Shown: positions 1 through 7,742 of the stretch, in pieces
Layout of the letters: every line of letters starts with the position of its first letter
Position numbering within the stretch: position 1 is the stretch's first letter
Source: Candidatus Borrarchaeota archaeon
GTDB taxonomy: Archaea; Asgardarchaeota; Sifarchaeia; Borrarchaeales; Borrarchaeaceae
Length of the DNA stretch: 20,489 nucleotides
Reading direction: 5' to 3'
NCBI GenBank assembly: GCA_016840645.1
Contig: JAEORY010000019.1
Coordinates: 1 to 20,489, forward strand
The notes under the pieces: model-generated
The model's database searches: none
What the model saw: the letters and a program-made list of their open reading frames with translations, nothing else
What the model was told of the DNA's origin: nothing
Made by a program: the position numbers and the translations under genes

Positions 1-83
1 AAGCTGCTCTAAAAGAAAAACAGATGCAAATCCCTCAATTCCGTATTCCTAGTGCTGAAGTGGCCGTCTCACAACCGTCCTAG
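1..83 (+). CDS. 3' end of an unidentified protein (partial)
   Basis: An open frame enters from the left edge (frame starting at base 3) and stops at TAG 81-83. The 26 visible residues read AALKEKQMQIPQFRIPSAEV then AVSQPS, a polar, Pro/Ser-rich tail typical of a disordered C-terminus. Nothing in it identifies the family. A U-rich inverted repeat follows at 129-175, which fits the end of a transcription unit. The gene converges on the MFS transporter gene. The tail is short, so coding status is probable rather than certain. Confidence 0.5.
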   Translation, partial: AALKEKQMQIPQFRIPSAEVAVSQPS

Positions 84-128
84 AGAAAAAATAACTTTAA
101 AACAAATGAAACAGCGCTTAAAAAAATA

Positions 129-175
129 AAAGGTAATGAAAATTAACTGCAAAATACCTTTCTCTTTTTCTTTCT
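129..175 (+). terminator. Inverted repeat plus U-rich tract after the partial gene
   Basis: AAAGGTA (129-135) pairs with TACCTTT (155-161) across a 19-base loop. A pyrimidine-rich run (TCTCTTTTTCTTTC) follows directly on the plus strand. The stem is weak, but archaeal termination depends mainly on the U-rich tract, so this is a reasonable terminator for the gene ending at 83. Confidence 0.4.
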
Positions 176-217
176 GATTGTTTTAGCAATCAAAAAATGA
201 AGAATATTAACCTAAAT

Positions 218-1516
218 CTACTCACTTTCCTTTTTTGTAAGAACAAATACCAAAATACAAACCAATGCTAAGATTCCCATGATGGCAGGAATTGCAAAAG
301 GAATGACTTCTCCAAGAATGACGTGACCAAATAAAGTAAACAATGGGACTGATCCAAATGCAGAGTAGAGAGGTGGGGAGATAAGAGATCCTATAATCAT
401 CCCGACATCAAAGAACATTTCAATTCGTCCAAATAATTGCCCTCGTCGCGCATGTGGAACTTGGTCTGCTTGTAGAGCGCGTAAAGCTGGCTGACTTACA
501 TTAAAACCTACAGACCTAACTCCCATTACACCGGTTACATTTGCAGCTGTTTGAGAGAACGCTGGTATTAATAAAGTCGCTGTTCGCGAGCAGACCATTC
601 CTACACTAATTAGTGGTTTTCTACCAAATTTGTCACTCATTCGTCCAGAGGGATAATTCACAAATATACCACATAAACCTGCTGTAGTAAAGATTATACC
701 GATCTCAAGAGGAATAGCTCCAATTTTATCGGTCAAGTAAATGGGCAATAAAGGCTCAAGGAATGCCCAGCTGAACCCATTTGCAAATGCAGCGAAGAAA
801 AATACGTAGAGGTTTCTTTTCAAATATTTAGGTAATTCTGAGTTTCCTTCACCTGGATTGTCAATCTTCAGGGATGGACCAGGAATTTCGCATGCAGTTC
901 CTTTTCCACGCGTTTCTTGGACACAAAGTCGCACAATGACAAGTGAAAGTAAAGAAAGTACAAAGACTATATAGAATGGGAAGCGAAACGAGTCTGCGAG
1001 CGACATATTGAGGGTAGTGAAAGCATAATGTTGCGCTAAACCCCCTAATGCCGGTCCGCCAACCCATCCGAAGTTAGTAAGTGTGAAAAACATGCTAAGT
1101 GCTTCTCCTCTTTTCTTAGGTGAGATCTGATCTACCAAACACGCCTCACTTGGCGACCAAACAAAAGCGGAAGCCATTCCCCAGAAGAAATTCAGTACCA
1201 GCATGTGTAACCAGTGTGTGATGAAGAACATGACGATCGAAATTAATGCATACCCAAGGGCACCGAGATTGATGATAAGTTTCCTTCCGTATGTATCTGA
1301 AAGCCTTCCGGCTCTGTCATTAAATAGAACACGCCCCACAATGAAAGAGGTAACAAGAAAACCGACATGCCAGACTTCCGCACCCAGTTCTATTGCGAAC
1401 AATGGGAAGTACGGCAAGGTCAATCCAAAGCCAAGATTTACCACAAACGATGAGATTGCTAGAGTGCAGGTACTGACCGTGTATACTCTTTCTTTGATAC
1501 TAGGTGAAGATTCCAT
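218..1516 (-). CDS. Major facilitator superfamily (MFS) transporter
   Basis: Encodes 432 residues with about 12 hydrophobic segments, the usual MFS length. The cytoplasmic signature loop between helices 2 and 3 is visible as GRLSDTYGRK (about residues 70-79). Its pseudo-repeat in the second half reads GRMSDKFGRK. This duplicated 6+6 arrangement is diagnostic of MFS secondary carriers in the inner membrane. A polar linker of about 35 residues (around 205-240) separates the two halves. The general look (early PYFPLFAIELGA, then PSEACLVDQISPKKRG) resembles drug or metabolite exporters of the MFS_1 group, but the substrate cannot be read from sequence. The ATG at 1516 is preceded by a weak GGCGA. 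The gene is monocistronic: it has its own upstream gap and converges on the partial gene at the left edge. Confidence 0.9.
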   Translation of the reverse strand: MESSPSIKERVYTVSTCTLAISSFVVNLGFGLTLPYFPLFAIELGAEVWHVGFLVTSFIVGRVLFNDRAGRLSDTYGRKLIINLGALGYALISIVMFFITHWLHMLVLNFFWGMASAFVWSPSEACLVDQISPKKRGEALSMFFTLTNFGWVGGPALGGLAQHYAFTTLNMSLADSFRFPFYIVFVLSLLSLVIVRLCVQETRGKGTACEIPGPSLKIDNPGEGNSELPKYLKRNLYVFFFAAFANGFSWAFLEPLLPIYLTDKIGAIPLEIGIIFTTAGLCGIFVNYPSGRMSDKFGRKPLISVGMVCSRTATLLIPAFSQTAANVTGVMGVRSVGFNVSQPALRALQADQVPHARRGQLFGRIEMFFDVGMIIGSLISPPLYSAFGSVPLFTLFGHVILGEVIPFAIPAIMGILALVCILVFVLTKKESE

Positions 1517-1870
1517 GATAATTCGCCTAAATGATGATGGTATTCTGTAGGTTGATAAAACGAAAGTTAGCCCAGTGTTTTAGACCTTTAAAGTATAAGA
1601 GATATAGACCAAGAAAGAGTATCCTTTTTTTAAAGGTTGCGGAGTTTATATAACCTTTCTCGTCCATCTGCCTGTCATTCATTCCCGTCGTTGAAGGCGT
1701 CAGACCTCTCGGGTTCATTCTCATGCACAAGAACGTGTTCTACGCGTGATGCGAGGAACATTCCGCCTTGTAGTTCGAGTAGAGAGAGGAGAAAAAAAAG
1801 TGGAAGATAATCAGGAAAATCCTTTTAGGAATAAGTATCAAAAAACCACACTTGGTTTTTGGTAGGAGGC
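1517..1870. other. Intergenic stretch with a GC-richer island
   Basis: No convincing gene lies in these 354 bases. Bases about 1665-1790 are clearly richer in G+C than the AT-rich flanks, and all reading directions hold short open stretches. On the minus strand one runs about 48 codons and ends ...ENEPERSDAFNDGNE before a stop near 1679. On the plus strand a basic one starts at an ATG near 1750 and ends at 1865. They overlap and none has a ribosome binding site, so I read the island as a decayed gene or mobile-element fragment. The family is unrecognised. Confidence 0.35.
1841..1860 (-). terminator. Hairpin after the radical SAM gene
   Basis: A perfect 8-base stem: AAAAACCA (1841-1848) pairs with TGGTTTTT (1853-1860) around a CACT loop. 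It lies 11 bases past the stop of the minus-strand radical SAM gene. On the minus strand the T-run forms the 3' arm, as in an intrinsic terminator. The arms are symmetric, so it could work in either direction. Confidence 0.6.
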
Positions 1871-3283
1871 TCAGAGATTCTTAAAAACGTACTTGAGCGT
1901 ACGTAAACTAAAAGGATTTCTACGTAAGTATCTCCATGCCGAACGAATTGCGAAATATTTATCGTAACGTTCACGTATTCGATTAATTTCGTTCTCAGAG
2001 TACATTCCTGTAACAACACTGTATAAAGGAGCACGTGACTTGGATTCAATTTCGGGTAAAGGAGTATAATAATCATATCCCTTTAATCCAGCCATTTCTT
2101 CAATTTCTGTTCCTGGAAACACATACAAAGTGCTGAATTTAATTTTTGCATCATATTTATGAAAAAGTCGTTTCGCAAATTCAAATGTTCGTTTTTTTGA
2201 ATCTTCTGTTTCTTGTGGAACACCTACAAGAAAATATAAGTGAGGTGAAATATCCGCCTCTCTTGTCCATTTTATTGCGTTTTCGACTTCTTCACTAGTT
2301 TGTTTTTTCTTCAAAAGTGATAAGATCTCTTGATCTGCACTTTCTCCACCATATTTAAGTAATACGCATCCTGAACGATTCATCAAATCAAGAAGTTCAG
2401 GTGTAATGCCATGTATGCTTGTTTTTGCGCTCCATTTAATATCTAGTCCTCTACTCAATATCTCATTGCAGATTTGCTCTACCCAATTCTTGTCAATATT
2501 AAAAACGAAGTCACCAAATTTGATGCCAGGTCTACGGAATTGTTCATATACTGCTTCTACTTCATCTATAACCTTTTTTGGATCACGTTTTCGCCATTTA
2601 CGATCCCAGATATTGGATGTACAGAAAGCACAATTAAAAGGACAACCCCGTGATGCAAATACTGTGTAAGCAGGCCAGATACCTCGATGCGAAGAAATAT
2701 CCATATAATAGTTGTTCATATCAACAAGATCACGAGCTGGCCACGGTATATTGTCTAAATCACTAATCAACTGCCTTGGCGCAGTTCGTACAATAGATCC
2801 ATTTTGTTTAAAACAAATTCCATCGACTTCTTTCAGTGAATTTCCTTGCTCAATTGTGAATAGCAACTCTACGAATGTTTGTTCTCCTTCTCCTATAACG
2901 GATATATCAACAGCTGGATGCTTAGTCAAAGTTTCAGGTGTTCCAGAAGCATGAGCTCCACCAAAAACGATTGGAACGTTAAGTTCTTCTCTACATATTT
3001 GAGCAGTTTCTAGCGCTTCATTAATGCCAGTCGTCATACTGGTAATTCCAATTATATCTGCACCTGACTTACAGATTATATTAGGCAAATTGTTCCAAAT
3101 TTTATCATTGGATACATCAACAATTTGTACTTCATGCCCATTTGCTTGCAAATAACTTGCAAGATACATAAGACCCATCGGCTCTCCAAACACATTCATA
3201 TATTTATCAGTCGTAAAAAGACGTGACTTGATACGCACTTCTTTAGCATGAAAAACAGGTGGGTTGATTAAAAGTATTTTCAA
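1871..3283 (-). CDS. B12-binding domain radical SAM enzyme
   Basis: Encodes 470 residues in the classic two-domain layout. The N-terminal part (about 1-150) is a cobalamin-binding Rossmann-type fold beginning KILLINPP, with the GGAHAS and GEGE turns typical of these enzymes. It lacks a DxHxxG base-off histidine, which is normal for this class. The radical SAM barrel follows, with the [4Fe-4S] ligands in SRGCPFNCAFC (Cys214, Cys218, Cys221). A basic C-terminal tail (about 430-470) completes it. Relatives methylate unreactive carbons or rearrange lipids, cofactors and peptides; the substrate here is unknown. I chose the TTG at 3283, giving the conserved start MKILLINPP. An AAGGGA element sits 6 bases upstream. 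Another TTG two codons earlier is possible. The gene stands alone, with 160 bases separating it from the GTPase operon. Confidence 0.9.
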   Translation of the reverse strand: MKILLINPPVFHAKEVRIKSRLFTTDKYMNVFGEPMGLMYLASYLQANGHEVQIVDVSNDKIWNNLPNIICKSGADIIGITSMTTGINEALETAQICREELNVPIVFGGAHASGTPETLTKHPAVDISVIGEGEQTFVELLFTIEQGNSLKEVDGICFKQNGSIVRTAPRQLISDLDNIPWPARDLVDMNNYYMDISSHRGIWPAYTVFASRGCPFNCAFCTSNIWDRKWRKRDPKKVIDEVEAVYEQFRRPGIKFGDFVFNIDKNWVEQICNEILSRGLDIKWSAKTSIHGITPELLDLMNRSGCVLLKYGGESADQEILSLLKKKQTSEEVENAIKWTREADISPHLYFLVGVPQETEDSKKRTFEFAKRLFHKYDAKIKFSTLYVFPGTEIEEMAGLKGYDYYTPLPEIESKSRAPLYSVVTGMYSENEINRIRERYDKYFAIRSAWRYLRRNPFSLRTLKYVFKNL

Positions 3284-3443
3284 AAGCAATCCCTTGTCGA
3301 TTTAAGAATATGTTTCATGTATTTAGCCTCAATAAACTCAAAAATTAAAAACCTTCTCATCAACACATAGAAAAAGACATAAATAACTCAGCTTGCAGTA
3401 AACAAGTTTTGAGTAAACATAGGGAACTTAAGGACGGTGAAGG

Positions 3444-3719
3444 CTAGCGCTTCATTTCCTCTCTCTTTGCACGTTTTGTACTTTTTGCCTTAATTACTTT
3501 TGAGCATACTGTACCACGATGATTGAAATTCTTATCGAAATAAACTAAGAGAGCATGCGCAGGATCTTCTTTATTCTTTGATTTATGTAAAAATGTGCCT
3601 GAAACAAGTCCACCATCAAACTTTGAGTTTTCGAGAAATTCTTTTTTTGAAAATATAATCGAAACAAAGCAATCACATATTCTACAAAAGACGACGATCT
3701 TTTTTTCGTTTTCAGGCAT
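3444..3719 (-). CDS. Small cysteine-pair protein downstream of a small GTPase
   Basis: A 91-residue protein I do not recognise. It begins MPENEKKIVVFCRICDC, giving a Cys-x-x-Cys-x-Cys cluster near residues 12-17. It continues with alternating hydrophobic, strand-like segments, a GGLVSGTFLH turn, a DPAHALLVYFDKNFNHRG segment and a very basic tail (KAKSTKRAKREEMKR). The fold looks like a compact beta-rich, possibly metal-binding domain. The ATG at 3719 has AAGGTAA just upstream and lies 10 bases after the GTPase stop, so the two are almost certainly co-transcribed. This makes it a candidate effector or regulator of the GTPase (inference). The frame stays open upstream into the GTPase gene, but the later ATG has the ribosome binding site. 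Confidence 0.75.
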   Translation of the reverse strand: MPENEKKIVVFCRICDCFVSIIFSKKEFLENSKFDGGLVSGTFLHKSKNKEDPAHALLVYFDKNFNHRGTVCSKVIKAKSTKRAKREEMKR

Positions 3720-3729
3720 TATTATTACC

Positions 3730-4239
3730 TTAAACACTTTCAAGCAATAGTTGTCCCATTTGTTCAAAAATAAGCTCAATGTTTTCTCCAGTCTTAGAAC
3801 TTGTTTTATAGAATGAAGACACTTCATTATTCCTTGCGAGAAACTCATTAATTATTTCAGCATCTATTGTTTGTTCTAAATCAAGCTTTGTTCCGATAAG
3901 AATGATCTTTGGATTCGCTGCATTTTTCTTAATGATATCTATCCATTCGTCGAGACCTATTAATGTTGGTAGCCGCGTAAGATCAAAAGCCATAATTACT
4001 CCATGTGCGCCTTTGCAATAGGTTGGAAGGATAAATCGAAAGCGTTTTTCTCCACCAAAATCCCATATTTGAAGTTTCAAAATTGAATCATTTATCTCTA
4101 GAGTCTTTGTATAGAAGCCAGCTCCAATTGTGACCTTTGTATCAACTGAGAATGTGTTGGTCATATATCTGTTAATCAATGTTGTTTTTCCTGTACCCCC
4201 ATCGCCTGCTACAATACACTTGAATGTATAACGTGCCAT
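3730..4239 (-). CDS. Ras/Rho-superfamily small GTPase
   Basis: A complete single-domain GTPase of 169 residues. G1 P-loop is GDGGTGKTT (12-20). The switch I threonine is Thr37 in TKVTIG. G3 is WDFGGEKRFRF (from residue 59), G4 is GTKLD (Rac-like TKxD rather than NKxD), and G5 is TSSKTGEN. The usual catalytic Gln of switch II (Ras Gln61) is Glu64 here, so intrinsic hydrolysis may be unusual. There is no C-terminal CaaX or Cys motif (it ends LLLESV), so lipid anchoring is not evident. The ATG at 4239 is chosen because GAGGTT precedes it and a TATA box lies about 45 bases upstream. An in-frame start at 4305 would lie upstream of that promoter. Such eukaryote-like GTPases are hallmark genes of Asgard archaea, although Ras-like proteins occur elsewhere. 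Confidence 0.92.
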   Translation of the reverse strand: MARYTFKCIVAGDGGTGKTTLINRYMTNTFSVDTKVTIGAGFYTKTLEINDSILKLQIWDFGGEKRFRFILPTYCKGAHGVIMAFDLTRLPTLIGLDEWIDIIKKNAANPKIILIGTKLDLEQTIDAEIINEFLARNNEVSSFYKTSSKTGENIELIFEQMGQLLLESV

Positions 4240-4275
4240 AAATGGAACCTCAACGATACATTTAGACATTCCAAG

Positions 4276-4290
4276 TTTAAAAATATAAAC
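4276..4290 (-). promoter_or_regulatory. TATA box of the GTPase operon
   Basis: On the minus strand this reads GTTTATATTTTTAAA, a good archaeal box A. Its centre lies about 45 bases upstream of the ATG at 4239. That predicts a transcript start near 4259 and a roughly 20-base leader containing the GAGGTT ribosome binding site. Confidence 0.55.
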
Positions 4291-4436
4291 AAAGTTTTTA
4301 CGCAATTAAGACTAGTTTTAATTTCTATATCATTCATTACGCTTAAGATGAACACAGCATATCTTTAATAAAAAACTTTTGCACCTATAGAAAAGACAGT
4401 CTAAAGAGTTTTGACTACCTTAAAAACTCAAATAAG

Positions 4437-4456
4437 GCTATGACAAGTATCATAGC
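4437..4456 (-). terminator. Hairpin downstream of SAM synthetase
   Basis: A perfect 7-base stem: GCTATGA (4437-4443) pairs with TCATAGC (4450-4456) around CAAGTA. On the minus strand it is followed by CTTATTTGAGTTTTT. A U-rich run (rc of 4465-4485) lies between it and the SAM synthetase stop, so termination may occur at either site. Confidence 0.4.
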
Positions 4457-4524
4457 GAGATTTTAAAAGAAATAAGAAAAAATAGCGGGGAAAGTGCTCC
4501 TACCAAGAAATTTAATTTCAGTTT

Positions 4525-5739
4525 TCAATAAAGTTCATATTGACGATTAAGGAATCCACGCCAGAGTGTTGGCAATTCATTCATTACTTCTTCAGCAATT
4601 GAAGCAACTGTGGAATTGATTTCGGGACTTGAATTCTCTGCATGTAGTTCTACTTCAAGAACCTGAGGCTCTGTGATGGGGCACCCGATTTCAGAAACGA
4701 TGCAACACGAAGCGTCTGTGACTTCTGTAAGTTCATCCACTATTTTATTACAAATTCTGCGTGCTGCTACATTATACGTTTTGCCCACGTGACTTATAGG
4801 ATTCTTACCAGCAGCAGCTTCTAGTGTCATAGGTCGCTTTGGAGTAATCAAGCCATTTGAGCGATTACCACGTCCAACCTGGCCATCGTCTCCATGTTCA
4901 GCACTCGTACCTGTGCATGTTAGGTAGTAGATTCCTGCAGCGGGATCATCAGCGGTATTCACTTTCACAATAACTTCCTTGTCAGTAATATCAGCAGATT
5001 GTCTCAAGACGAGTTCCTTAATATCATCCTTTACGCTCATATAGTGATCTGCATCAGGACATACACTTGAGATGATAGCATTTGCAACAGTAAGTTGTAT
5101 TTGGTCCCGGCGTCTGACGCCCATGACTTTTATGTCTTCCCCGATTTCCGGGAAGCGATACTTGACTTTTCGTGAGTTAAGAAGTATTTCAGACTCGTAT
5201 GTTAAGCGCTCTAAATCAGTAAACGGTGCATAACCAACGCCAATGGACGTATCATTTGACCTAGGGATATCCACGCCTTCTTCAAAGTTCCCCACCAAGT
5301 CAGTGCTTCCACTTCGAATTTTATAATCAATAATGATATCGCCATCAACATCTAAATGTGGAAGCGTATCAGCGAGCCATCGTTTTGTATGTCGTACAGC
5401 AAGTTTCCCAATAGGAACCTGGGATGCTCTGTCTCCTCCGACTATTCCAACTGCCCTTCCGACAAGTAAAAGATATATTGGTTCGATTACTTCGCCTCCG
5501 CCGAATCTTGCGTTTGACTGACCCCCGCTAAGGACACATTTATCAACATTGTGATGCATAATTGCTCCAAAAGTATCCAGGTACCATTCAGAGAGTTTAA
5601 TACTCAACTCTTCTGATGCTCTATCACAAAGTACATCTGGATGCCCTGCACCTTTTCTTTCCACAATTTCTGTCGGTATCTTCGAAACTGGTAAACTATT
5701 AGCATATGTAACGTCTAAAACTTCAGGAAATTTCGCCAT
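4525..5739 (-). CDS. mat: S-adenosylmethionine synthetase, archaeal type
   Basis: Makes S-adenosylmethionine from ATP and methionine (EC 2.5.1.6) in the cytoplasm, supplying methyltransferases and radical SAM enzymes such as the one at 1871-3283. The 404-residue length and sequence match the archaeal MAT family rather than bacterial MetK. Visible hallmarks are [12 protein letters not shown] (about 24-35), ALMHHN-like [10 protein letters not shown] (about 59-68), [40 protein letters not shown] split over the active-site region, and [16 protein letters not shown]. The ATG at 5739 follows AGAGGT (complement of 5746-5750), and a TATA box lies about 37 bases upstream. It is monocistronic. The G+C and codon use are higher than in neighbouring genes, as expected for a well-expressed core enzyme. 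Confidence 0.96.
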   Translation of the reverse strand: MAKFPEVLDVTYANSLPVSKIPTEIVERKGAGHPDVLCDRASEELSIKLSEWYLDTFGAIMHHNVDKCVLSGGQSNARFGGGEVIEPIYLLLVGRAVGIVGGDRASQVPIGKLAVRHTKRWLADTLPHLDVDGDIIIDYKIRSGSTDLVGNFEEGVDIPRSNDTSIGVGYAPFTDLERLTYESEILLNSRKVKYRFPEIGEDIKVMGVRRRDQIQLTVANAIISSVCPDADHYMSVKDDIKELVLRQSADITDKEVIVKVNTADDPAAGIYYLTCTGTSAEHGDDGQVGRGNRSNGLITPKRPMTLEAAAGKNPISHVGKTYNVAARRICNKIVDELTEVTDASCCIVSEIGCPITEPQVLEVELHAENSSPEINSTVASIAEEVMNELPTLWRGFLNRQYELY

Positions 5740-5770
5740 TTGTATACCTCTTTTGTCATTATATTGACTT

Positions 5771-5785
5771 CAATTATAAGTATTT
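5771..5785 (-). promoter_or_regulatory. TATA box of SAM synthetase
   Basis: Minus strand AAATACTTATAATTG, centred about 37-40 bases before the ATG at 5739, with GAGGT in the short leader. Farther upstream, an AACGCAA/TTGCGTT dyad (5845-5851 with 5860-5866) could be an operator, but nothing else supports that. Confidence 0.5.
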
Positions 5786-6000
5786 GAGAAATGTTGCATT
5801 TGATTTCTATGAATCAACCTCTCATTTCTAGTAGGCAATTTCTGAACGCAATTTAAAATTTGCGTTACAACAATTACTATTCGTATGAGTAATTTTTTTA
5901 ATTCTATCTATTATCGAAAAACATAATGAATTGAAAAATATTTCGGTTTCTGTAAAAACTTCTGTTTGTACCACGTAAAGAATTTCACGTTTATTCGGGA

Positions 6001-6043
6001 TTATCATGTCTCCTCAAGAAGACCCCCCAACTTGCTGGGGGGA
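6001..6043 (+). repeat. Left copy of a 43-base inverted repeat: IS605-type end hairpin
   Basis: Matches the complement of 7743-7785 at 39 of 43 positions. The unit holds a strong hairpin, CCCCCCA (6023-6029) with TGGGGGG (6036-6042) around ACTTGC. It is preceded by CAAGAAG and followed by GATGAATTGC. This CAAGAA-hairpin-GATGAAT layout also occurs at 8103-8140, which suggests the subterminal end structure of IS200/IS605-type (tnpB) elements. Element identity is from recall of such ends. The repeat itself is directly visible. Confidence 0.7.
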
Positions 6044-6123
6044 TGAATTGCATTACTTTTTTCACTTTCACGATACTCCCTAATCTTTAAATACGGTTTT
6101 GCAGAGATTCTAAGTAGAATTGA

Positions 6124-6257
6124 GCTGAGGTAACACTCGCCAGTTCTCACATTCATATCCCGTTCAGGGCAGGAACTGCCCGTAGAGCCTGTTTGACATA
6201 TCCCGTTGGGGAATGGATGATTCAGGAAACCAGCCTACTCGTAGGGTGGTAGTTCAC
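6124..6257 (+). pseudogene. Relic tnpB 3' end with guide-RNA-like tail
   Basis: A 42-codon open remnant (GCT 6124 to TAG 6250-6252) ends PVGEWMIQETSLLVGW, resembling the short variable tail that closes TnpB proteins. No upstream catalytic part is present: the frame is closed by TGA just before it. The DNA is GC-richer than its surroundings. It finishes with a CCTAC/GTAGG hairpin and GTAGTTCAC, like the element at 7835-7847. In intact TnpB loci this region encodes the 3' part of the omega RNA, and the bases after the right end act as guide. With the hairpin at 6001-6043 this would be a roughly 250-base non-autonomous derivative. The assignment rests on pattern resemblance only. Confidence 0.45.
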
Positions 6258-6292
6258 TACAACAAAAAATAACAAAATGCCACAGAGTTGGT

Positions 6293-6302
6293 GTTATATA
6301 TC
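6293..6302 (+). promoter_or_regulatory. TATA box of the acetamidase/formamidase gene
   Basis: GTTATATATC lies about 75 bases before the ATG at 6375, predicting a leader of about 50 bases. The leader holds a small CACCT/AGGTG hairpin (6326-6330 with 6339-6343) and ends in GGAGGT six bases before the ATG. The box sits about 35 bases right of the relic element's end, so the relic does not interrupt it. Confidence 0.45.
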
Positions 6303-6374
6303 TGATATGCCATAGTAATACTTTACACCTCGTTTTTTAGGTGATTTAAAAAGAAAAATGTTGGAGGTAAATAA

Positions 6375-7670
6375 ATGGTAGCATCAGATACCGTTTATGT
6401 TAGTGAATTTGTCGACTTGATCGGACCTAAAACTGATATGCTTGGCCCCGTGAGAGATGGAGGCGTATTAACAACGGGTACCGAACCAGCGTGTTACGGT
6501 CCAATGATCACGCCAGAGATTCGAAGTGGGCATACTATCAGCCGCCCCGTAGCTGTTGAGGGTGCAGTTGTTGGGGACGGGTTAGTTCTCAAAATTAAGA
6601 AAATCTCTATCACTTCTAAGGCTTCAGCGTCTGGTACAGAAACTTTCAGAGATGGAAGTTATGTTGGTGACCCATTTGTTGCTAAAAAATGTCCAGGATG
6701 TGGAACGATCAATCCTAGTACAAGAATTGAGGGAATTGGTAAGGATGCAATCCGTTGCACCAATTGTGGTACGCCAGTATCTGCGTTTGATGTAACAAAT
6801 GGCTATACTATGGTGTTTGACGATGGTCATACTGTTGGAGTGACTGTTGACAAAGCCACAGCGGAAGATATAGCTAGAAACGCAAAAGAATATGCAGCAG
6901 CACCTGCAGGTTTTACATGCCATTCGATATTGCTTTTAGCTTTGGCAGATACACCAGCCGGCATTATATCTAAGGTACGACCAATGCTAGGAAACTTTGG
7001 AACATTACCTGGTGTTGAAATGCCCAGCAGCCATAACGCCGGAGATTTTGGTACGTTTCTTGTAGGAGCTCCTCACGACCATGCTATTACAGCAGAAGAT
7101 CTAGCGCTACGCACCGATTCGCACATGGACGTCGATACTGTTGGTGAGGGAACAATTGTTATCGCACCTGTTAAAGTGGATGGAGCTGGCATAGTTGTAG
7201 GCGATGTACATGCGATGCAGGGTGACGGAGAGATTTCTGGTCACACGACGGACGTCTCTGCTGAGGTCACTATGGGTGTTGAAGTTATTAAGAAATTGGG
7301 GAATGATGGCCCGATATTGATACCAAAGATGGAAGATCTACCGCCATTAGCAAGATTGCCTTCTAGTAATGAACTGGAGATCGCGCGATCCGTAGCTAAG
7401 AAATATAACCTTAAACTTCAAACCGCAGTTGCCCCTATATCTGTAGTGGGCACAGGTGGAGATCTCAATGCTGCAACAATGAACGGTCTCGAACGAATGG
7501 CACAGTTATGCTCTATGGACATAAACGAAGTGAAGAACCGTGTAACTATCACCGGAGGCATTGAAATCGGTCGACTTCCAGGTGTCGTTCACATCTCTAG
7601 TCTCGTCCCAATGGCACGTCTGGAACAGATAGGAATCGCTCATCTTGTAAAAGAGCAATACGGTTTGTAG
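6375..7670 (+). CDS. Acetamidase/formamidase family protein with zinc-ribbon insert
   Basis: Encodes 431 residues of the FmdA/AmdA family, cytoplasmic enzymes that hydrolyse formamide or short amides to ammonia and the acid. Family signatures are SGHTISRPVAVEGA (about 51-64), the SSHNAGDFG segment (about 218-226) and GDVHAMQGDGE (276-286) followed by a T-x-D-V-x-A-E-V-T run. An unusual piece lies at about 106-131: CPGC and CTNC, a four-cysteine zinc-ribbon-like insert between the first strands. The ATG at 6375 has an ideal GGAGGT ribosome binding site. The substrate is unproven, since the family is known for uncharacterised members in archaea. The gene stands alone and is framed by inverted hairpin repeats and tnpB relics. 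Its G+C is higher than most neighbours, though similar to SAM synthetase. Confidence 0.9.
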   Translation: MVASDTVYVSEFVDLIGPKTDMLGPVRDGGVLTTGTEPACYGPMITPEIRSGHTISRPVAVEGAVVGDGLVLKIKKISITSKASASGTETFRDGSYVGDPFVAKKCPGCGTINPSTRIEGIGKDAIRCTNCGTPVSAFDVTNGYTMVFDDGHTVGVTVDKATAEDIARNAKEYAAAPAGFTCHSILLLALADTPAGIISKVRPMLGNFGTLPGVEMPSSHNAGDFGTFLVGAPHDHAITAEDLALRTDSHMDVDTVGEGTIVIAPVKVDGAGIVVGDVHAMQGDGEISGHTTDVSAEVTMGVEVIKKLGNDGPILIPKMEDLPPLARLPSSNELEIARSVAKKYNLKLQTAVAPISVVGTGGDLNAATMNGLERMAQLCSMDINEVKNRVTITGGIEIGRLPGVVHISSLVPMARLEQIGIAHLVKEQYGL

Positions 7671-7683
7671 ACTTTTTTTCGTA

Positions 7684-7710
7684 AGGGGCTCAGATCCCCT
7701 AATTTTTTTT
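7684..7710 (+). terminator. Terminator of the acetamidase/formamidase gene
   Basis: AGGGG (7684-7688) pairs with CCCCT (7696-7700) around a 7-base loop, followed by an 8-T run (7703-7710). It starts 13 bases after the TAG. A T-run (7673-7679) also precedes the stem. Confidence 0.75.
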
Positions 7711-7742
7711 AAAAAAATGAGATTTTTTACCAGAAGTCAATC

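Noticed and set aside
1527..1730. 67-codon minus-strand frame upstream of the MFS gene
   Set aside because: No ribosome binding site, no recognisable domain, and it competes with other equally open frames in the same island.
1701..1730. tRNA-like GGGTTCATTC segment
   Set aside because: No acceptor, D or anticodon arms can be drawn around it, and the T-loop consensus is not met.
4240..4305. Longer start for the small GTPase
   Set aside because: The upstream ATG lies on the far side of the TATA box and has no ribosome binding site. The ATG at 4239 has GAGGTT and gives the normal GTPase N-terminus.
5740..5900. SAM-sensing riboswitch before SAM synthetase
   Set aside because: The leader is only about 15 bases if the TATA box at 5771-5785 is used, leaving no room. 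The AACGCAA/TTGCGTT dyad lies upstream of the promoter.
6001..6260. CRISPR array or repeat-spacer structure near the hairpins
   Set aside because: Only single inverted copies of the hairpin are present, with no regular direct repeats or spacers.
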